From an uncultured Oscillospiraceae bacterium (GTDB taxonomy: Bacteria > Bacillota > Clostridia > Oscillospirales > Acutalibacteraceae): a DNA stretch of 64,000 bases. Each line of letters begins with the position of its first letter. Position 1 is the first letter of the stretch. Below are positions 1 through 8,745 of this stretch, one piece after another. The notes beneath the pieces were generated by a model. It saw only the letters and a list, made by a program, of their open reading frames with translations. It was not told the DNA's origin and did not search any database. The position numbers were made by a program, and so were the translations under genes. The stretch is taken from contig CAUDCW010000001.1 of the NCBI GenBank assembly GCA_958448165.1, forward strand, positions 1-64,000, given 5' to 3'.

Positions 1-82
1 CGGTTTTGTTACCTCGCTCTTTTGTAACACATCAATTGTAATCCTACATATTTTTCATTTCGGGACGCATCGGCTGTTTTTG

Positions 83-895
83 TTACTCAGCGTGTAGAAA
101 CTTTTTCTTCTGAAAAAAGAGCATTGCCGCTTTCTCCTCTGCCCACGAATAATCGCTTAAGTATCCCTCGTTATAAAGCTGATAATTTGCCTGCGGAGCA
201 CTTCTGTATTTATAATAATCACAGCTTATATTGAACGGATTGATGCCACACGAACCCCGGTTGACATAAAAAACATCGTCAATATTATATTGCTCAAGAG
301 TGCGGCGTATATTCATCACAGCCTTGCGGTACAGCGCCTTTACTCTGTCGTCATAGGGTCTGTCACCCCAGAGCTTGTCTGCTGCTTCTTCCATTGTTAC
401 TTCAGTGCCGCAGTGGTCGGCACACAGCGCAAAAAGCTCCTTTGCCTTGCTGCTTTTGAAATCAACTGCGCAGCCCTCGTGAATCACGCTGAACTTGCCG
501 AACATATGAAACTCGGTTGGCAGATTGTGCGGCGTATTCAGTGTGCAGGCACGCCTTAACGCATCCTTGAAATCACCTTTTGAAAACGGCTTTATCAGGC
601 AGAAATCAGCCTTGATCTTTAACGCCTCAAAGGTTTGCAGAGGTCGGGTTATTAAATAAATAAGAACAATCGAGCCGTTTATCCGCCGCAGCTCCTGCCC
701 GAACGCTATTGCCTGCTCGTCATCTTCAGGGTAATCTATCAACGCAAAATTTATCCTGCGGTTTTTTGCAAATTCAAGTGCTGAGCCGTATGACTGAAAG
801 CTGCCGATAAGATTGATTTCGGGGGACAGCGAACACAGCTTTTCCATCATATCAAGGGCTAACTCATTTTTATCTGTCAATATTGTATCTACCAT
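83..895 (-). CDS. Response-regulator-like protein with winged-helix output domain
   Basis: The 270-residue protein begins with a receiver-like domain (about residues 1-120). Asp54 in the ALIDYPEDD stretch sits at the usual phosphoacceptor position and Lys102 in LIKPF at the conserved lysine position. The N-terminal acidic pocket is thin (only Asp8 is obvious), so phosphorylation is uncertain. Residues 128-215 resemble the OmpR/BTAD-type winged helix of SARP-like activators. The ATG follows GGAG at nine bases. No histidine kinase gene is adjacent. It is probably a cytoplasmic transcription factor; its target is unknown. Confidence 0.75.
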   Translation of the reverse strand: MVDTILTDKNELALDMMEKLCSLSPEINLIGSFQSYGSALEFAKNRRINFALIDYPEDDEQAIAFGQELRRINGSIVLIYLITRPLQTFEALKIKADFCLIKPFSKGDFKDALRRACTLNTPHNLPTEFHMFGKFSVIHEGCAVDFKSSKAKELFALCADHCGTEVTMEEAADKLWGDRPYDDRVKALYRKAVMNIRRTLEQYNIDDVFYVNRGSCGINPFNISCDYYKYRSAPQANYQLYNEGYLSDYSWAEEKAAMLFFQKKKFLHAE

Positions 896-929
896 ATGTC
901 ATCGCTCCGATTTCTAAGGAATCACTGAT

Positions 930-1090
930 TATACTAATCCCTGATAGAAAGTAGATTTATATTTGCAAGGATAATTTTTGCAAAACAAGGCGGAGGACGC
1001 CGCAAGGCTGACGCCTTGCAAGGACGACAACGCAGTATTGCGGAAATTAGACTGCAAAGATTGTTTACTTTTTATTAGGTATTAGTATTA
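930..1090. repeat. MITE-like dispersed repeat, family B copy 1
   Basis: This 161-base element is bounded by imperfect inverted termini of the form TAATACTAATNCCTNATA. A second copy lies at 48881-49023 with near-identical left and right parts. The centre holds the perfect hairpin GCAAGGCTGACGCCTTGC. It contains no coding frame. Its right end supplies the TAA stop of the LuxR-type gene. A fragment at 915-931 resembles the left end of repeat family A and abuts this copy. Confidence 0.75.
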
Positions 1091-2035
1091 TTCCTGAATA
1101 CGCCGTATAAGCTCCATTCGTGATTTTATGCCAAGCTTTTTGTAGGCGTTATGCAGGGTTTTCTTTACCGTTCCCTCGGTAATAAGAAGTTTATGAGCTA
1201 TATATCGGTTTGTGCAGCCTTTTGCGGCAAGATTGATTACCTGCTGTTCACGCTCCGTGATGCCTTTAGGCATATCACCGGCTTCGGGCAGCACAGCATT
1301 GGCTGTGGGGATAATGTTGAGAATTACATTTTGCGAACCATTTTCACCATAATAGGGTATTGAATGAATCGTAAATGTCTTTGAATCACCGTTGTGATAA
1401 CCTGCCTGAATTTTACACTCGGCAGACGACATTGTACTTAAGCATTGGTCAACGGCAGAGCAATAGAGAATATCATTAGGCACTACAGTGCTTTTCTCAA
1501 AAAAATCAGAAAAGCCCGGTGACACGCTGGCAAAAATCCTCTCCCCTTTTTCGTTGTGTGCAATCGTACAGACTGCTACCGTAATTTTTTCATTATTCAC
1601 AGAATCAAAAGCGTTTTTTGCGATAAGGGTGATATTGGCAACAATAATTGTCGCATTTGTATGAATAATCGGAAAAAGCGTTATCTTAAAAAGCTGACCG
1701 TCCATTGAAAACGACTTCACGACAAAGCCGAGCGACACCTGAAGATTTACGCAGGTATTGAGTATATTTATAAAATATTTTTCGTTTTCAACACAGTTCT
1801 TTACAACTGAAATGTAGTCCGAGATTTCTTCACCGTATGACACAACCTTGTACTCATTATCTGCAGTTCGCTGTATCAGACAGCTTGACGTACCTCCGCT
1901 TAACCGTCCTGAAAAATCGTATCCACCGCCGACATCCGTGGACTTATGCGGTACACAGTTGTGAATTGCGCTTGTACCGAAATATGACGTGTTATATTCA
2001 AAATATTTCCGTATTGGTACATTCTCTTTTTTCAT
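1088..2035 (-). CDS. LuxR-family transcriptional regulator
   Basis: The 315-residue protein ends in a clear LuxR/GerE helix-turn-helix at about residues 257-313 (ITEREQQVINLAAKG, then EGTVKKTLHNAYKKLGI). The first 250 residues match no sensor domain I recognise with certainty; a PAS-like fold is possible. The start ATG follows GAAGG. The stop codon lies exactly at the terminal inverted repeat of the adjacent mobile-like repeat, so the last codons may have been set by the insertion. No operon partner is visible. It is likely a DNA-binding regulator with an unknown signal. Confidence 0.85.
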   Translation of the reverse strand: MKKENVPIRKYFEYNTSYFGTSAIHNCVPHKSTDVGGGYDFSGRLSGGTSSCLIQRTADNEYKVVSYGEEISDYISVVKNCVENEKYFINILNTCVNLQVSLGFVVKSFSMDGQLFKITLFPIIHTNATIIVANITLIAKNAFDSVNNEKITVAVCTIAHNEKGERIFASVSPGFSDFFEKSTVVPNDILYCSAVDQCLSTMSSAECKIQAGYHNGDSKTFTIHSIPYYGENGSQNVILNIIPTANAVLPEAGDMPKGITEREQQVINLAAKGCTNRYIAHKLLITEGTVKKTLHNAYKKLGIKSRMELIRRIQE

Positions 2036-2207
2036 AAATCATCGCCTTCGTTATTTTTTATAACTTTTATAACCCACGCATAATTATTATAGAAAACATA
2101 CCGTTCCCGAAGTGTAACAAAACATTTGCCGAATTGTAAAATTAATGTAAAATGATTGAAAAGTTGACTGTTTTTTCAAAAAAACGAAAGAATTTCGGGT
2201 TAAACTT

Positions 2208-2828
2208 TCATTTTTGAGTTACACTGCAAAGCGCAACACAACAAATTCTGCCGGCTCCTGCGGCTTTAAGCGTGCGTATGCACTCAGCCAGGGTGTATCC
2301 CGTTGTGACTATATCGTCAACCAACAGCACATTTCTGCCTGCAAGACCGCTAACGGCACAAAACGCACCTCGCACATTATACCGGCGGTCGTCTACGCTT
2401 AAGGAGTGCTGTTTTTTTGTTTTTCTTGTCTTTTCCAGAAGCTTTTCACACGGAAGCGCAAGCTGCCTTGCAAGCCGCTTAGCAAGCGTTCTGCTGTGGT
2501 TAAAGCCGAATCTGTGCTCACGGTACATCGGCACATATGTAACAACATCGAAGCAACCATCGGCAAGCCTGCATTCTACCGCCGTTTTCATATAGGCGGC
2601 AAGAGGACGGCTGAGGCTGTGCACGCCGTGAAACTTATATTCAAGCACTGCCTTTCTGTATTCTCCGGAATACGGAAAAGCATAGGCGCATTTGTATTTC
2701 CCGAATTTCCGCATACCGATTTCGGGTATTTTTTCACGGCAGGAGGGACATTCACGCTCTGAAAGCTTTATCACCTCGCCGCACAAAGGGCATCTGTTTG
2801 TAAAAATTATATCAGCAGGATTTATCAT
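2208..2828 (-). CDS. comF: ComF-family phosphoribosyltransferase-like protein
   Basis: The 206-residue protein has an N-terminal zinc ribbon (CPLCGE at about residues 14-19 and CPSC at about 28-31) followed by a type I phosphoribosyltransferase fold. The PRPP loop is NVLLVDDIVTTGYTLAEC near residues 170-187. This order defines ComF proteins, linked to DNA uptake and processing of incoming DNA in naturally competent bacteria. Its ATG overlaps the recD2 stop in an ATGA junction, so the two are translationally coupled. Coupling to a helicase fits a DNA-processing role. Confidence 0.9.
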   Translation of the reverse strand: MINPADIIFTNRCPLCGEVIKLSERECPSCREKIPEIGMRKFGKYKCAYAFPYSGEYRKAVLEYKFHGVHSLSRPLAAYMKTAVECRLADGCFDVVTYVPMYREHRFGFNHSRTLAKRLARQLALPCEKLLEKTRKTKKQHSLSVDDRRYNVRGAFCAVSGLAGRNVLLVDDIVTTGYTLAECIRTLKAAGAGRICCVALCSVTQK

Positions 2829-5032
2829 TGCAGTCCCTCAAGCAAAAAGCATTTCAAACCGGAATAGCGTAGCGTTCTCCTGTTGTTCCTGACCATATAC
2901 TCGACAACGCTCGGGTCGCCGACAAGAATAAGCAGATTCTTCGCCCTTGTTACGGCGGTATAAAGCAGATTGCGGTAATAAAGCTGCGGCGCACCCTTGT
3001 GCATTGGTATAACCACTGCGTTGAACTCGTTCCCCTGGCTTTTATGAACCGTCACGGCGTAGGCAAGCTCAAGGTTAAGCAGGTCGTCGCCGTGATATTT
3101 GGCTGTCTTATCGTCAAAACGCACCTCAACTGTCTTTGCGTTCTTATTGACGCTTGTCAGTATGCCGACGTCACCGTTGAAAATCCCCTCTCCCATCTCA
3201 CCGTCATCTCTTGTCCAAGGGATATCGTAGTTATTCTTAATCTGCATCACCTTGTCGCCGCGGCGGAAGGTTTTGTTGTTGAAACTAAGCTCGGGTTTAA
3301 GCTCATCGGCGGGATTGAGCGCCGCCTGAAGCCTTTCGTTCAAATCATAAGTGCCGAGAGCGCCTTTTTTGCCGGGACAAAGCACCTGTATATCATCAAG
3401 CGGAGAAAAGCCGTAGGACTGCGGCAGACGTGTTTTGCAAAGGTCGATTATCGTTTTTGCGATAAGCTCCTTGTTGATGCGCTGCATAAAGAAGAAGTCC
3501 TTTTTTGTTTCGTTCAGTATCGGCATCTCGCCGCCTACAATTCTATGGGCGTTTGTGACGATAAGGCTTTTCATCGACTGGCGGAAAATCTCGTTCAGCT
3601 GCACCACAGGAACGGCGTAGGACTCGATTAAATCACCCAGCACGTTCCCTGCACCGACTGACGGCAGCTGGTCGCTGTCGCCGACAAGTATAATGCGGCA
3701 GCCCATCGGCACAGCCTGCATAACGCTGAAAAAAAGTGCGCTGTCAACCATTGACACCTCGTCAATGATAAGAGCGTCGCACCGCAGCGGATTTGCTTCA
3801 TTCCGCTTAAAAACCGGTCGGTCACGGTTGTCCCAGCTGACCTCAAGCAGGCGGTGAATCGTCTTTGCTTCCTCGCCCGTCACCTCGCTCATACGCTGGG
3901 CGGCTCTGCCTGTCGGTGCGGCTAAAAATACCTTTTCACCGTTCATCTTTAGGATTTTTATGATTGCGTTCAGGGTTGTCGTCTTGCCCGTTCCCGGTCC
4001 TCCGGTGAGAACTAAAAGTCCCTTGCTTGTCGCCTCGGTTATCGCTCTGCGCTGTAATTCTGCATATTCTATTTTTTCGCTCATTTCTATCTCGTCAAGA
4101 GCCTTTTCAACGCCGTTTATCACGCTCGGCGGACAGCGCAGCATTGCGTTGAGCCTTGCCGCAACATACAGCTCGCACTCGTACATCTGGGGCGTAAAGA
4201 TAAAATCCCGTCCGTTGATATTATGCGAAAAAAGCGTGTTTGACAAAAGCATATTTTCAAGGCAGGCAGCGCACTTTTCCTGCGGCAGTTCAAGAAATGA
4301 TGAGCAAGCCTGCAAGAGCCTGTCCTTTGGCAGACAGGTGTGACCGTTGAGCTTGTTATGCTCTAAAATATGAAACAGTCCAGCTTCAATCCTGAATATA
4401 TTATCCGACGCCTTGTCCTGCTTCTGCGCTATCATATCGGCGGACTCGAACGGAATGTCAAACTGCTCGGAGCAGAGGATATACGGGTTTTCCTCAATCG
4501 CCGTCAGGGCGTTTTTGCCGTATTCACGCCACAGGCTTACAACGCTTTGCGGCGGCACACCGTAGGACTGAAGCTTCGCCATAAGCTGTCTTATACCGAA
4601 ATGCCCCTGAAGCTCCTCGCTCATTTTCTTTGCTTTTTCAAGCGTTATGCCCTTTATCACGGTGAGCCTTTGCGGCTCGTTTTCGATAACATCAAGAGTG
4701 CTGTCGCCGAACTGCTCAACAAGCTTTTTTGCGGTTGACGGGCCAACGCCCTTTATCGCTCTTGAAGAAAGATATTTTAAAATTGAAGCGGCTCCCACAG
4801 GCATTGAGCGTTCGCACGCCCTGACAGAAAACTGTCTGCCGTAGGAGCTGTGGTTGACATAAATACCTAACAGCGACAGCGTTTCTCCAACGGCAACAAG
4901 CGGCATATTGCCCACCGCCGTTACAAGCTCGCCGTCACTGTCAAGTTCAAGGACGGTGTAGCCGTTTTCATCATTGCGGTAAACAATGTTTTCAACGTCG
5001 CCCTCAAGCCTTTCAATCTCGGTATTGTCCAT
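2825..5032 (-). CDS. recD2: RecD2-type ATP-dependent DNA helicase
   Basis: The 735-residue protein has an N-terminal OB-like region (about 1-90), helix-hairpin-helix segments (GPSTAKKLVEQFG and similar), Walker A GGPGTGKTT near residue 345, Walker B LIIDEVSM, and the C-terminal superfamily 1B motif AVTVHKSQG. This is the long RecD2 form found without RecBC, a 5'-3' helicase acting in repair. I chose the ATG at 5032 because GAGGAAG lies four bases upstream and the conserved family start begins here; a frame 16 codons longer would overlap the gene upstream. It is cotranscribed with comF. Confidence 0.93.
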   Translation of the reverse strand: MDNTEIERLEGDVENIVYRNDENGYTVLELDSDGELVTAVGNMPLVAVGETLSLLGIYVNHSSYGRQFSVRACERSMPVGAASILKYLSSRAIKGVGPSTAKKLVEQFGDSTLDVIENEPQRLTVIKGITLEKAKKMSEELQGHFGIRQLMAKLQSYGVPPQSVVSLWREYGKNALTAIEENPYILCSEQFDIPFESADMIAQKQDKASDNIFRIEAGLFHILEHNKLNGHTCLPKDRLLQACSSFLELPQEKCAACLENMLLSNTLFSHNINGRDFIFTPQMYECELYVAARLNAMLRCPPSVINGVEKALDEIEMSEKIEYAELQRRAITEATSKGLLVLTGGPGTGKTTTLNAIIKILKMNGEKVFLAAPTGRAAQRMSEVTGEEAKTIHRLLEVSWDNRDRPVFKRNEANPLRCDALIIDEVSMVDSALFFSVMQAVPMGCRIILVGDSDQLPSVGAGNVLGDLIESYAVPVVQLNEIFRQSMKSLIVTNAHRIVGGEMPILNETKKDFFFMQRINKELIAKTIIDLCKTRLPQSYGFSPLDDIQVLCPGKKGALGTYDLNERLQAALNPADELKPELSFNNKTFRRGDKVMQIKNNYDIPWTRDDGEMGEGIFNGDVGILTSVNKNAKTVEVRFDDKTAKYHGDDLLNLELAYAVTVHKSQGNEFNAVVIPMHKGAPQLYYRNLLYTAVTRAKNLLILVGDPSVVEYMVRNNRRTLRYSGLKCFLLEGLQ

Positions 5033-5042
5033 TTTCTTCCTC

Positions 5043-5780
5043 TCAATCGGCTGTTGCTTGCAGCCTGTTTTTAAGCTCACTCAGGGTTATTTCGTATGAT
5101 CCCTGCTCGTACTGATTTATAATTTCCTTGTATTCAAAGCCGTCAATATCCTTTGTGATAAGCTTGATGATATATTTTGTGAAATGCGGATTTTTCACCA
5201 GTATCGGTCCGATAAGGTGGGTTGCAAAAACATTGTTGAAGCGGCAGCCCTCGTAAGGCTCTGCGGTGTTGTTCGCATATCCCATCTGCATTGTGAAAAG
5301 CGGATTTTCCGTCTTTGTTGTCGTGCTGCACTTGTTGATAAAGCCGACAAACGGCTCGGGTATGAAATCGCATTTGCAGATTGCGTCGCCCGTCAGGCGT
5401 TTTTCATAGCTTTCCGTAGTTTCAAAATCACAAAGACCCAAGGCTTCATATTTCTTGCCGTATGCGTCTGTAACAGACTTGCCGAGCATTTCAAAGGCAT
5501 TGCCTGTCAGGAGCATAACCTTTCCGCTTTTTGCCGCCGCACAGAACTCGTCCTTTTTGTTCATCAGGTCGGCAAGAGCCTTTTTCTGCGCAGCTTCGGT
5601 TCCGCTGCCAATATAGATGAAATCGAAATCGTCAAAGCTTATATAAGAACAGCTGTCTGTTCTTGTTATCTCGGCTTCAAGTCCCTGCTGAGAAAGATGC
5701 CTTGCAAGGATTTTTACATTTGCATACTCGCCGTAAAGGTTCATCAGGTTGTTGTATAAATGAAGAATTTTAATAGCCAT
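5043..5780 (-). CDS. GatD-like class I glutamine amidotransferase paralog lacking catalytic Cys and His
   Basis: The 245-residue protein matches the GatD/CobB-like amidotransferase fold along its length, including the FIYIGSGTE segment (about 54-62) and GPILVKN (191-197). In GatD, MurT's partner in amidating lipid II glutamate, the nucleophile lies in a CGGYQ-type loop. Here that loop reads LTGNAFEMLG (91-100) with no cysteine. The expected histidine before GPIL is Ile190, with a His only at 188. It sits 12 bases after murT, so it is probably still a MurT partner. It may be a non-hydrolysing subunit, or the complex may use free ammonia. Glutaminase activity is doubtful. Confidence 0.8.
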   Translation of the reverse strand: MAIKILHLYNNLMNLYGEYANVKILARHLSQQGLEAEITRTDSCSYISFDDFDFIYIGSGTEAAQKKALADLMNKKDEFCAAAKSGKVMLLTGNAFEMLGKSVTDAYGKKYEALGLCDFETTESYEKRLTGDAICKCDFIPEPFVGFINKCSTTTKTENPLFTMQMGYANNTAEPYEGCRFNNVFATHLIGPILVKNPHFTKYIIKLITKDIDGFEYKEIINQYEQGSYEITLSELKNRLQATAD

Positions 5781-5792
5781 TTTTCACCCTCC

Positions 5793-7118
5793 TCAAAGAA
5801 CTTCCACACGGGACAAAAGCTTTTCCTTGTCTGAGAAGCAGGTCACGCAGTAGAGCTTTTCGCCGCCGTTTTCTTTGATATAATCCACGCACTGCTGGAT
5901 ATCGGCAATCGGCTTGATAATGCTTTGGTCAATATCGGTATATGAGAAGCGCAGTGCAAGGTCGTTTACATACGTTCCGGTGAGGTAAATATTCTTTACA
6001 TTTTTGCTGTTCAGGTGGTCAAAGTTGATATCCCACAGCCACGAGGTTTCGCCGGTGAAATATTTGCGGCTGATTGCGTCAACAATGACGATAACGCTGC
6101 AATCCCCCTTGCGGCTTGCGATATACTTGAGCGACTGGTCATAGGAAACCGAGTTTTCGTGCTTTGAGGTAAGCAGTGTGCCGTCGTGCGAGCCGAGCTT
6201 AAACTGCATTATTCTGCCGTTTTTGAGCATATAGTTGCCGATGCTTGAGGCAATTGCGTTGCCGTCAATGCCCGCAACAGCACAGGCGGCAAACGCCGCA
6301 AGAATGTTATAGACATTATACATTCCGGTAAATGCAAGCGGAATGCTGAATCTGCCGTTTATCGTGATTTCGCCCTTGTCCATATCGGCGTCTGTCACGG
6401 TGAAAAGCGTATCCGCCTTTTTAAAGCCGCAGGTATTACAACAGTAAGAGCCGATGTGGTTGTAGTGGTAATAATCGTATGTCATTCTGCCGCCGCACAC
6501 AGGGCAGTAGATGCCATCGTCATAAACGCCGTCATTATATGTAAGTGAGGTTTTAAGCTTATCCACGCCGAAGAACAGTGTATTGTCACGCCCTGCACCG
6601 AAGCACGAAACAAGAGGGTCGTCAGCGTTTAAGATAAGCTGGGTGTCGTCGTGAATACTGTGCGAAAGCGCCTCATAAACCCACTGCGGATGGCCGTTTC
6701 TCGTCAGCTGGTCACGGTAGAGGTTTGTGATGATATAGTGTGTCGGGTGGAAATATTTGAAGGTGTAGCGTGCGTAGCGCTCGTCCGACTCGATAAGCAG
6801 GATATCACTGTTCATTTTGCCGCCGAGCGTACAGTTTGACAGCACAAGAGTTGTTACACCCTCAATCTGGTTTGAGCCTTCCTTATTGTAGGCAACGCTC
6901 TTGCCGTTGCTTTGCAGAATCTTTGCTATCATCTCAACTGTTGAGGTTTTGCCGTTGCTGCCTGTTACGGCGATAATATATTTCGGAAGCTTTATTTTGC
7001 TTAAAATATTCGGATAGAGCTTAAGCGCAATCTGCCCCGGCAGTGAACTGCCCCTGCCGATAATGCCGCCGATAAATTTAAGCAGCTTACAAATTAATAT
7101 GACGAAAAAAAGTTTCAT
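5793..7118 (-). CDS. murT: MurT-type Mur ligase, lipid II isoglutaminyl synthase subunit
   Basis: The 441-residue protein has the Mur ligase central domain with ATP loop VTGSNGKTSTVEM (51-63), a zinc ribbon insert with Cys205-x2-Cys208 and Cys227-x2-Cys230, and the C-terminal DUF1727 region characteristic of MurT. In Staphylococcus, MurT and GatD amidate the D-glutamate of the peptidoglycan stem; a MurT Asp completes the glutaminase triad, and the matching stretch ETSWLWD (357-363) is present here. The first 20 residues are hydrophobic and may touch the membrane. The ATG follows a run of G residues acting as ribosome binding site. It is the first gene of the murT-gatD-like pair. Confidence 0.9.
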   Translation of the reverse strand: MKLFFVILICKLLKFIGGIIGRGSSLPGQIALKLYPNILSKIKLPKYIIAVTGSNGKTSTVEMIAKILQSNGKSVAYNKEGSNQIEGVTTLVLSNCTLGGKMNSDILLIESDERYARYTFKYFHPTHYIITNLYRDQLTRNGHPQWVYEALSHSIHDDTQLILNADDPLVSCFGAGRDNTLFFGVDKLKTSLTYNDGVYDDGIYCPVCGGRMTYDYYHYNHIGSYCCNTCGFKKADTLFTVTDADMDKGEITINGRFSIPLAFTGMYNVYNILAAFAACAVAGIDGNAIASSIGNYMLKNGRIMQFKLGSHDGTLLTSKHENSVSYDQSLKYIASRKGDCSVIVIVDAISRKYFTGETSWLWDINFDHLNSKNVKNIYLTGTYVNDLALRFSYTDIDQSIIKPIADIQQCVDYIKENGGEKLYCVTCFSDKEKLLSRVEVL

Positions 7119-7277
7119 CCCAATCCCCCCGACAATGTAATGAATTATGAAAATTGAAAAAATGAATAATTACGGTTGCCGCAGCTTTGCGGCTTTTGAA
7201 TTATTAACTTTAATTATACCAAAGACGGCTGTATTTTACAATGATTTTAATAAAAGAGTGAAGAGTGGAGAGTGAAA

Positions 7278-7305
7278 CGGCGGCAGAGATTTCTCCCTGC
7301 CGCCG
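7278..7305 (-). terminator. Hairpin terminator after nfnB
   Basis: A perfect nine-base stem (CGGCGGCAG with CTGCCGCCG) lies 30 bases after the nfnB stop, followed on the minus strand by a short T-containing tract. Just beyond it (7255-7276) is a solitary GAGTGAAGAGTGGAG arm of repeat family C. The 216 bases between murT and nfnB hold nothing else. Confidence 0.6.
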
Positions 7306-7334
7306 AAAATATTACCGGTATTTTTCCGGTATTA

Positions 7335-8744
7335 TTATTGCTCGTTATACTTGGACTTGATATACTCGTCCATTGCCTTTGCAGCATGCTTGCCTGCACC
7401 CATTGCGAGGATAACCGTTGCAGCACCTGTTACGGCGTCGCCACCGGCATAAACGCCCTCACGAGTTGTAAGACCGTCGTCACCGTTTGTGATGATACAG
7501 CCGTGTCTGTTTGTGTCAAGACCCGGTGTTGTCTGGCGGATAAGTGGGTTCGGGCTTGTTCCGATGCTCATAATCATTGTGTCGATTTCAAGCTCAAATT
7601 CACTGCCCTCTTTTACGATAGGACGGCGTCTGCCGCTGTCGTCAGGCTCGCCAAGCTCCATCTCAACGCACTTCATACCGCAAACCATACCGTCCTCGTC
7701 GCCGAGAACCTCAACAGGGTTTGTGAGGGTCTTGAAGATGATTCCCTCCTCCTGTGCGTGCTCAACCTCCTCGGCTCTTGCAGGAAGCTCCTCCATACCA
7801 CGGCGGTAAACGATATACACGTTCTCAGCGCCAAGACGCTTTGCGCTTCTTGCGGCGTCCATTGCAACGTTGCCGCCGCCGACTACTGCAACATTCTTTG
7901 AGTGCTTGATCGGTGTCTTGCTGTCGGGCTTGTAAGCCTTCATAAGATTAACTCTTGTGAGGTACTCGTTAGCCGAGTAAACGCCCTTTAAGCTCTCACC
8001 GGGGATTCCCATAAATCTCGGAAGTCCTGCGCCGCTTGCGATATATACAGCGTCGTTGCCCATCTCGAACAGCTCGTCAATGGTGAGCACCTTGCCGATA
8101 ACCATATTTGTTTCAATATCAACGCCGATAGCCTTGAGGTTGTCGATTTCTTTCTGAACGATAGACTTGGGCAGACGGAACTCAGGAATACCGTAAACAA
8201 GCACGCCGCCTGCAAGGTGAAGTGCTTCATATACTGTTACCTTATAGCCGAGCTTTGCAAGGTCGCCTGCGGCTGTAAGACCGCTCGGACCTGCGCCGAT
8301 GATTGCAACCTTGTGACCGTTGCTCTGCGGCATTTCAGGCTTTTCGTCAGAATGCTCACGGTGCCAGTCGGCAACAAAGCGCTCGAGTCTGCCTATACCA
8401 ACGCTCTCGCCCTTGATACCTCTTACACATTTGCCCTCGCACTGTGTTTCCTGCGGACAAACTCTGCCGCATACAGCAGGCAGTGCGCTTGAAGCGGAGA
8501 GAATCTTGAATGCTCCCTCCATATCCTCCTCGGCAACCTTGCCGATAAATGCAGGAATGTCAATGCCTACCGGGCAGCCGCTCTGGCACGGCTTCTTGGG
8601 GCAGCTGAGGCATCTCTTTGCCTCGTTTACAGCCATCTCGTATGTATATCCGAGTGCTACTTCTTTAAAGTTCTTATTTCTTACATTCGGCTCCTGAGAC
8701 GGCATAGGACATTTTTTCGGGTCCATATTTCTCTTTACTGCCAT
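7335..8744 (-). CDS. nfnB: NfnB: large subunit of NADH-dependent ferredoxin:NADP+ oxidoreductase (GltD-like)
   Basis: The 469-residue protein carries an N-terminal cysteine-rich domain for two 4Fe-4S clusters (CLSCPKKPCQSGC and CGRVCPQETQCEGKC, residues 42-110), an FAD Rossmann motif GAGPSGLTAAGDL near 150, and an NADP motif VVGGGNVAMDAA near 290. This is the glutamate synthase small-subunit fold. Directly after an NfnA-type gene it is best read as NfnB, which bifurcates electrons between NADH, NADPH and ferredoxin. No glutamate synthase large subunit lies nearby, which argues against GltD. AAAGGAGG within the end of nfnA serves as ribosome binding site. Confidence 0.88.
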   Translation of the reverse strand: MAVKRNMDPKKCPMPSQEPNVRNKNFKEVALGYTYEMAVNEAKRCLSCPKKPCQSGCPVGIDIPAFIGKVAEEDMEGAFKILSASSALPAVCGRVCPQETQCEGKCVRGIKGESVGIGRLERFVADWHREHSDEKPEMPQSNGHKVAIIGAGPSGLTAAGDLAKLGYKVTVYEALHLAGGVLVYGIPEFRLPKSIVQKEIDNLKAIGVDIETNMVIGKVLTIDELFEMGNDAVYIASGAGLPRFMGIPGESLKGVYSANEYLTRVNLMKAYKPDSKTPIKHSKNVAVVGGGNVAMDAARSAKRLGAENVYIVYRRGMEELPARAEEVEHAQEEGIIFKTLTNPVEVLGDEDGMVCGMKCVEMELGEPDDSGRRRPIVKEGSEFELEIDTMIMSIGTSPNPLIRQTTPGLDTNRHGCIITNGDDGLTTREGVYAGGDAVTGAATVILAMGAGKHAAKAMDEYIKSKYNEQ

Positions 8745-8745
8745 A

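Noticed and set aside
1..82. Possible gene or terminator at the left edge
   Set aside because: Only a weak TGTTAC/GTAACA dyad is visible; the sequence before the first gene is too short to assign.
2999..3631. A 210-codon open frame antisense to recD2
   Set aside because: It lies wholly inside the clear recD2 coding sequence, has no family resemblance or ribosome binding site, and reflects the base composition of the true gene.
7335..8744. Glutamate synthase small subunit (GltD)
   Set aside because: The fold matches, but the gene is paired with an NfnA-type subunit and there is no large subunit, so NfnB is the better call.
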